From a bacterium (GTDB lineage: Bacteria; Actinomycetota; Acidimicrobiia; Acidimicrobiales; CATQHL01), in assembly GCA_026713745.1 (NCBI GenBank), contig JAPONU010000293.1, positions 1 to 10,163 on the forward strand: DNA of 10,163 nt. The letters are read 5' to 3'. The notes under the pieces are model-generated. The model worked only from the letters and a program-made list of their open reading frames with translations. It did not search any database and was not told the origin of the DNA. Below, in pieces: positions 6,838 through 10,163 of this stretch. Numbering within the stretch: position 1 is the first letter of the stretch; each line of letters begins with the position of its first letter. The position numbers and the translations under genes were made by a program.

Positions 6838-6920
6838 GCGCTACTCCCACACCCAGCCCGCAGACCTTGTGGCACCGACCGCGGCGGCGCGCTCGTCCAT
6901 CGAGGCGGTGGCAGCACCAT

Positions 6921-8618
6921 CTAGGCGGCCACCTCGTTCGCGGCGAGGAGTTCGACGCTCGGGACCGCCAAGCGGGCCATCTCGCCAGGCTCGAACTTGG
7001 TGAGCCCGCCGGCGTAGATGCGGCCTCCGGTGGTCGTGGCTGATGCCGAAAGGGTCGTCGCCAGCCGGTCGAGGACTGTCGAGGACATCGGCTGCCTCGG
7101 GTACAGCCCGTGCGCCACGTTGATGTGGTGCGCACCAACAGGATTGCGGACGAAAGCCGGCGGGCGGCGCGCCATGTAGGTGGCGATGATCGGCGCCGGA
7201 GGCCGGAGGCCGACCGACCACCAGCACTTTCGATGCCGTGCGATGTATCCCTCGTGCACGTTGCCGGCACGGGCGGCACGCAGGAACCGCTCCACGACAC
7301 GCCTCTCGGAAGGATCGAGATCATCAAGGTTCTCGGGCAAATCGATCACGCATCGCAAGCCGTCGAGCGACTTCAGGCGATCACCGGCGTCGAACAGTTC
7401 CCGCGCCCTGGTCACGGCCGGGAACAGCACTGTCGCCGGGAGGCTTGCATCATCCCGACCGGTGATCCACGTGGCGTTGGCGCCCGTCACTGTGCCGCGA
7501 TGGACGCGGCAGAGTTCGCCCAGTTCGACGTAACCAGCCGGTGGCCGCTTCGGCGGCGCGAGGAGGGGGGTCCAGCGGGACGCCGACTGCAACCGGTCCC
7601 GACGGACTCCGAGCCCTCGCTCCAGCGCGCCGAGTTCGCCGATTGTCGCGACCTTCCGGAAGCCGACGGTGCGCCTGGCCCGACCGACTCTGAAGCAAGT
7701 GATCACCGCCGTCGTGGCGACATCGCCGAACGGCAGAACCGATGGATCGACCAGGTGAAGCGACTCCACACCGAGATGGCGTACAAGCAGAGCGCGTACG
7801 AGCTTGCCGTAGTTGACGTCCAGCCATTCGGCCGACGTGACGAACGTGCCGAGATCGCCGGACGAGGCGAGCAGAGCAGTCTGCAGGAAGAAGTGCACGT
7901 GCAACCCGGCAAGCCCGCTGACGGGCAGGCCGAGGCGACCCGCCTCCGCAGCCAGCCACTGCTTCCAGCGCCCGTCGATGAGGTGGTGCCGGACGTAGGG
8001 CGGATTCCCGATGAAAGCCGTCGGTCCGCTCGGCCCGACCTGCTCGTCCAACCGCACCAGCCGGTAGTCGCCGGCCACAACGGTTGACCGATCCGCCAGA
8101 CCGGCCGCAATGAGGTTGGCCCGCAGGACCAGGCGGGCCAACGGGTCGGTCTCGACGCACACGAGCCGTGCACCGGTGAGCGCCCTCCCGGCGGCGAGTG
8201 CGAACCGCCCCGAACCGGCGCCGGGGTCCACGACCCGCGCCACGGCGGGCTCGCGCTTCAACCACGCCACCATCGACTCGACGATTGGCCCCGGTGAGTA
8301 CACGGCGCCCGAGGATCGTCGCACGGCGGGACTCCGAAGCGCGAGAAAGGCATCACCGAGAGGGTCGTTCCCCGCGGCGATCCGCCCGCGGAACTCGTCG
8401 GCGAGAGCTTCGCAGTCGGCCGCGCCGGCCGCGCGATCCAGCAGCCATCGCTCGGGCCGGGACACGTCGGTCAAGGAGCAGGATCGAAGGATGCAGCCCG
8501 CTACAGCCACGAGACGCTCCTCGGAGGGGACCAGGAGACGAGGATCATCCCCGGCGGGCGGCGGGCCGGGGCAAGAAAGCGCCGCTCCTCCCTGTGAGCT
8601 TGCTCGAGCCATACGCAT
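6921..8618 (-). CDS. Solitary N6-adenine DNA methyltransferase, Eco57I/gamma-like architecture
   Basis: A protein of up to 565 residues that would transfer a methyl group from S-adenosylmethionine to adenine in DNA. Motif X lies near GAVYSPGPIVESMV (104-117). Motif I is VVDPGAGSGRFA (129-140), followed by an acidic strand end at VETD (155-158). Catalytic motif IV is FIGNPPYVRHH (202-212). The order X-I-IV with a long C-terminal half (about 360-565, possible target recognition, ending GGLTKFEPGEMARL) fits the Eco57I/TaqI-like group. No nuclease domain is seen, so it is not a clear fused restriction-modification enzyme. The start is uncertain: ATGs at 8618 and 8612 lack a ribosome site, although TAGGTT (8619-8624, complement) could allow a leaderless start. 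GTG at 8510 has GAGGAG six bases upstream and would remove a low-complexity 36-residue N-terminus, giving 529 residues. It could be an orphan regulatory methylase or a remnant of a defence locus. Confidence 0.8.
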   Translation of the reverse strand: MRMARASSQGGAALSCPGPPPAGDDPRLLVPSEERLVAVAGCILRSCSLTDVSRPERWLLDRAAGAADCEALADEFRGRIAAGNDPLGDAFLALRSPAVRRSSGAVYSPGPIVESMVAWLKREPAVARVVDPGAGSGRFALAAGRALTGARLVCVETDPLARLVLRANLIAAGLADRSTVVAGDYRLVRLDEQVGPSGPTAFIGNPPYVRHHLIDGRWKQWLAAEAGRLGLPVSGLAGLHVHFFLQTALLASSGDLGTFVTSAEWLDVNYGKLVRALLVRHLGVESLHLVDPSVLPFGDVATTAVITCFRVGRARRTVGFRKVATIGELGALERGLGVRRDRLQSASRWTPLLAPPKRPPAGYVELGELCRVHRGTVTGANATWITGRDDASLPATVLFPAVTRARELFDAGDRLKSLDGLRCVIDLPENLDDLDPSERRVVERFLRAARAGNVHEGYIARHRKCWWSVGLRPPAPIIATYMARRPPAFVRNPVGAHHINVAHGLYPRQPMSSTVLDRLATTLSASATTTGGRIYAGGLTKFEPGEMARLAVPSVELLAANEVAA

Positions 8619-8771
8619 AACCTACGCGGCAGTTGTGACACGCCTGGGGACCTGACCGGATGGCCGCCACGGTCGATCCTCGTGGAGTCGCCCCTCGTCC
8701 AGCAGGCCGTTCGTGCGACCGGGGAGTGATCCGGCGCTCGGCAAAATCTGGATCAGTTCATACGAATAACA

Positions 8772-8798
8772 CCGATTAGTTGAGTCGAAAACTATCGG
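8772..8798. promoter_or_regulatory. Imperfect palindrome, candidate operator
   Basis: CCGA-t-TAGTT pairs with AACTA-TCGG: nine base pairs with a single-base bulge (8776) around an eight-base centre (8782-8789). It lies 25 bases upstream of a candidate -10, in the AT-rich segment, and suits a dimeric repressor or a transcript hairpin. No regulator is encoded next to it unless one of the flanking proteins binds here. Confidence 0.35.
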
Positions 8799-8822
8799 AT
8801 AATCAGATGGAAAACCGTGGAT

Positions 8823-8828
8823 TAGACT
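8823..8828 (+). promoter_or_regulatory. Candidate -10 element for a leaderless ATPase transcript
   Basis: TAGACT fits an actinobacterial -10 (TANNNT). Six bases separate it from the ATG at 8835, so transcription would begin at or next to the start codon. No Shine-Dalgarno sequence precedes that ATG, which agrees with leaderless translation. No good -35 was found at the expected distance. Confidence 0.4.
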
Positions 8829-8834
8829 CATGCC

Positions 8835-10163
8835 ATGGTCATGCCGCTCGTTCCGAGGCACCTGCGACAACGGATCGAAGGTTCCTTGGACGCCTACCGG
8901 GTCGTGGTACTGCACGGTGCCCGGCAATCCGGCAAGTCCACGTTGGCGCGGCTCGTGGCCTCCGAACGCGGCGGCGCCTACACGTCGCTCGACGACGACG
9001 CCACCCGGCAGGCCGCGGTGGCCGACCCGCGCGGCTTCCTCCTCGACCAGCGCCACCCTCTCGTCGTCGACGAGGTCCAACTGGGCGGGGACAGGCTCGT
9101 GCGGGCTCTCAAGCAGATCGTGGACCTGGATCCCACGCCGGGGCGGTTCCTGCTGACAGGTTCCACGAACTTCCTGACCGTCCCGACGATCAGCGAGTCG
9201 CTGGCCGGCCGCGCCCGCATCCTCCGCCTGTGGCCGCTCTCGCAGGCGGAGGATGCCGGGGCGGACGCGCACGCAGTGGTGCGATGGTTCGACGGCGGGC
9301 CGCCGGCGGAGCGGCGGATGGCGGCGAGGCACGACCACGACGCCGGGACGGCGGCCGCCTCCGGTTCACAGGCGAGATGCCTCGGCCGGCGGGACTACAT
9401 GGAACTCGTTTGCCGGGGCGGCTATCCGGAGGTTCTGAGACTGCCCGCGGCCATGCGGCGCGGCTGGTTCCAGAGCTACGCAGAGACCGTCATCGAGCGC
9501 GACGTGTTGGCGTTGGGCGATCTCCGGCGCCGAGCCGCGCTGCCGCTGCTTCTCGAATGGCTCGCGGCGAGCACCGGCAGCGAGTTGAACCTGCAGACCG
9601 TTTCGAGCCGCCTCGGGCTGGATCGGGCGACGCTCGCCTCCTATCTCGCCTGGATGGAGACCGTCTTCCTCGTGCACCGGCTCCAAGCGTGGTCGCGCAA
9701 CCCGGCCGCGCGTCCCGTGCGCCGGCCCAAGGTTCACATCACCGACACCGGACTGGCAGCCGGCCTGCTCGGTCTGGATCCGGAGGCTCTCACGGTTCCG
9801 ACGGCGCCCGCCGCCGGACCGCTGTTGGAGTCGTTCGTCGCCAACGAGATCACTCGCCAGATCGCCGCCTCCGAGGACGGCCTTCGTCTGTACCACTGCC
9901 GCGACCACCAGGGCCACGAGATCGATCTCATCGTCGAACGGCCCGGCGGCGCGGTCGTCGCCGTGGAGGTGAAGGCGACCAGTTCGCCCAGCATCACCCA
10001 ACTGCAGCACGTCGCCTGGCTGCGGGACCGCCTCGACTCCGTCTCGCCGGACGCATTCCGCGCCGGCGTCCTCCTGCACACCGGCGATCAGTACTTCGCG
10101 GTCGGCGACCGCCTCCACGTCCGTCCGATCGAGAGCCTCTGGGCGCAGCGAGACGCTCCCTGA
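8835..10163 (+). CDS. AAA-family ATPase with DUF4143 C-terminal domain (AAA_14/DUF4143)
   Basis: A 442-residue protein, complete to its TGA at the window edge. The N-terminal P-loop domain has Walker A GARQSGKST (28-36), Walker B PLVVDEVQ (75-82) and the sensor-like LLTGSTNF (106-113). RGGYPEVL (194-201) is a family hallmark. A helical, winged-helix-like section spans about 230-280, and ESFVANEI (332-339) opens the C-terminal DUF4143 part. There HEIDLIVE (361-368) and VAVEVKAT (375-382) make a PD-(D/E)XK-like pattern: Asp364, then Glu378-x-Lys380. Whether it cuts nucleic acid is unproven for most of this family. Residues about 139-185 form a low-complexity Ala/Asp/Arg/His-rich stretch joining the two halves. 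ATG at 8835 or 8841 could be the start. It is divergent from a DNA methyltransferase, so a DNA-related role is tempting, but members also occur alone. Confidence 0.85.
   Translation: MVMPLVPRHLRQRIEGSLDAYRVVVLHGARQSGKSTLARLVASERGGAYTSLDDDATRQAAVADPRGFLLDQRHPLVVDEVQLGGDRLVRALKQIVDLDPTPGRFLLTGSTNFLTVPTISESLAGRARILRLWPLSQAEDAGADAHAVVRWFDGGPPAERRMAARHDHDAGTAAASGSQARCLGRRDYMELVCRGGYPEVLRLPAAMRRGWFQSYAETVIERDVLALGDLRRRAALPLLLEWLAASTGSELNLQTVSSRLGLDRATLASYLAWMETVFLVHRLQAWSRNPAARPVRRPKVHITDTGLAAGLLGLDPEALTVPTAPAAGPLLESFVANEITRQIAASEDGLRLYHCRDHQGHEIDLIVERPGGAVVAVEVKATSSPSITQLQHVAWLRDRLDSVSPDAFRAGVLLHTGDQYFAVGDRLHVRPIESLWAQRDAP

Larger units (their letters stand above)
8619..8834. promoter_or_regulatory. 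Divergent intergenic region between methyltransferase and ATPase
   Basis: No gene is supported here. The left part (about 8619-8742) is GC-rich and featureless to my eye. The right part (about 8743-8834) is conspicuously AT-rich for this window, as expected of a promoter or operator. It holds an imperfect palindrome at 8772-8798 and two copies of GATTAG, at 8774-8779 and 8820-8825. The second copy overlaps the candidate -10 of the ATPase gene. Confidence 0.5.

Noticed and set aside
6838..6920. Terminator between the convergent iron-sulfur and methyltransferase genes
   Set aside because: Only short weak hairpins such as GGTG-GCAG-CACC (6907-6918) were found, with no T-run on either strand.
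7110..8087. Plus-strand 325-residue frame opposite the methyltransferase
   Set aside because: Antisense to a protein with clear motifs I and IV, with no domain of its own and Arg/Gly/Ala-rich composition.
6921..8618. Type I HsdM, or a fused type IIG restriction-modification enzyme
   Set aside because: No specificity-subunit gene lies nearby, and no nuclease motif could be seen in the N-terminal 100 or C-terminal 200 residues. Only methylase motifs are supported.
8622..9338. Minus-strand frame covering the intergenic region and the start of the ATPase
   Set aside because: It is antisense to the Walker A/B region of the ATPase, has no recognisable domain, and crosses the AT-rich promoter segment.

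Overview
The window is high-GC DNA with strong Shine-Dalgarno sites before several genes, ATGA overlaps and possible leaderless starts. This suggests an actinobacterium or a similar high-GC bacterium, perhaps of the Acidimicrobiia type. That placement is an impression from composition and protein style; no rRNA or marker gene is present. No tRNA, rRNA, CRISPR array, insertion sequence or transposase was seen.

Left half (2-5205, all on the minus strand). Four close, co-directional genes form a coherent catabolic operon. In transcription order they are a nitrilase-type beta-ureidopropionase, a class III PLP aminotransferase, a dihydropyrimidinase (hydA) and a CoA-acylating (methyl)malonate-semialdehyde dehydrogenase (mmsA). 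Together they would take dihydrouracil or dihydrothymine to N-carbamoyl-beta-alanine, then beta-alanine (or beta-aminoisobutyrate), malonate semialdehyde (or its methyl form), and acetyl- or propionyl-CoA. The first enzyme of reductive pyrimidine breakdown, dihydropyrimidine dehydrogenase, is not in the window.

Middle (5206-6837). A 194-base divergent intergenic region separates this operon from a plus-strand pair. The pair encodes the FAD subunit and the double [2Fe-2S] subunit of a xanthine dehydrogenase/CO dehydrogenase-type molybdenum hydroxylase. The catalytic molybdopterin subunit that normally accompanies them is absent: the next gene is convergent and unrelated. The two genes are separated by a 35-codon reading frame with ATGA overlaps at both ends, bracketed by a 14-base direct repeat.

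Right (6838-10163). This is an accessory-looking module: a solitary gamma-type (Eco57I-like) N6-adenine DNA methyltransferase on the minus strand, and a divergent AAA ATPase of the DUF4143 family on the plus strand. Their shared intergenic region has an AT-rich stretch with an imperfect palindrome and a candidate leaderless promoter. No partner restriction nuclease gene is visible.

The points most worth following are the orphan molybdenum-hydroxylase subunits at the edge of an accessory module, the overlapping mini-ORF with its repeat, and the methyltransferase/ATPase pair. The catabolic operon itself looks conventional.
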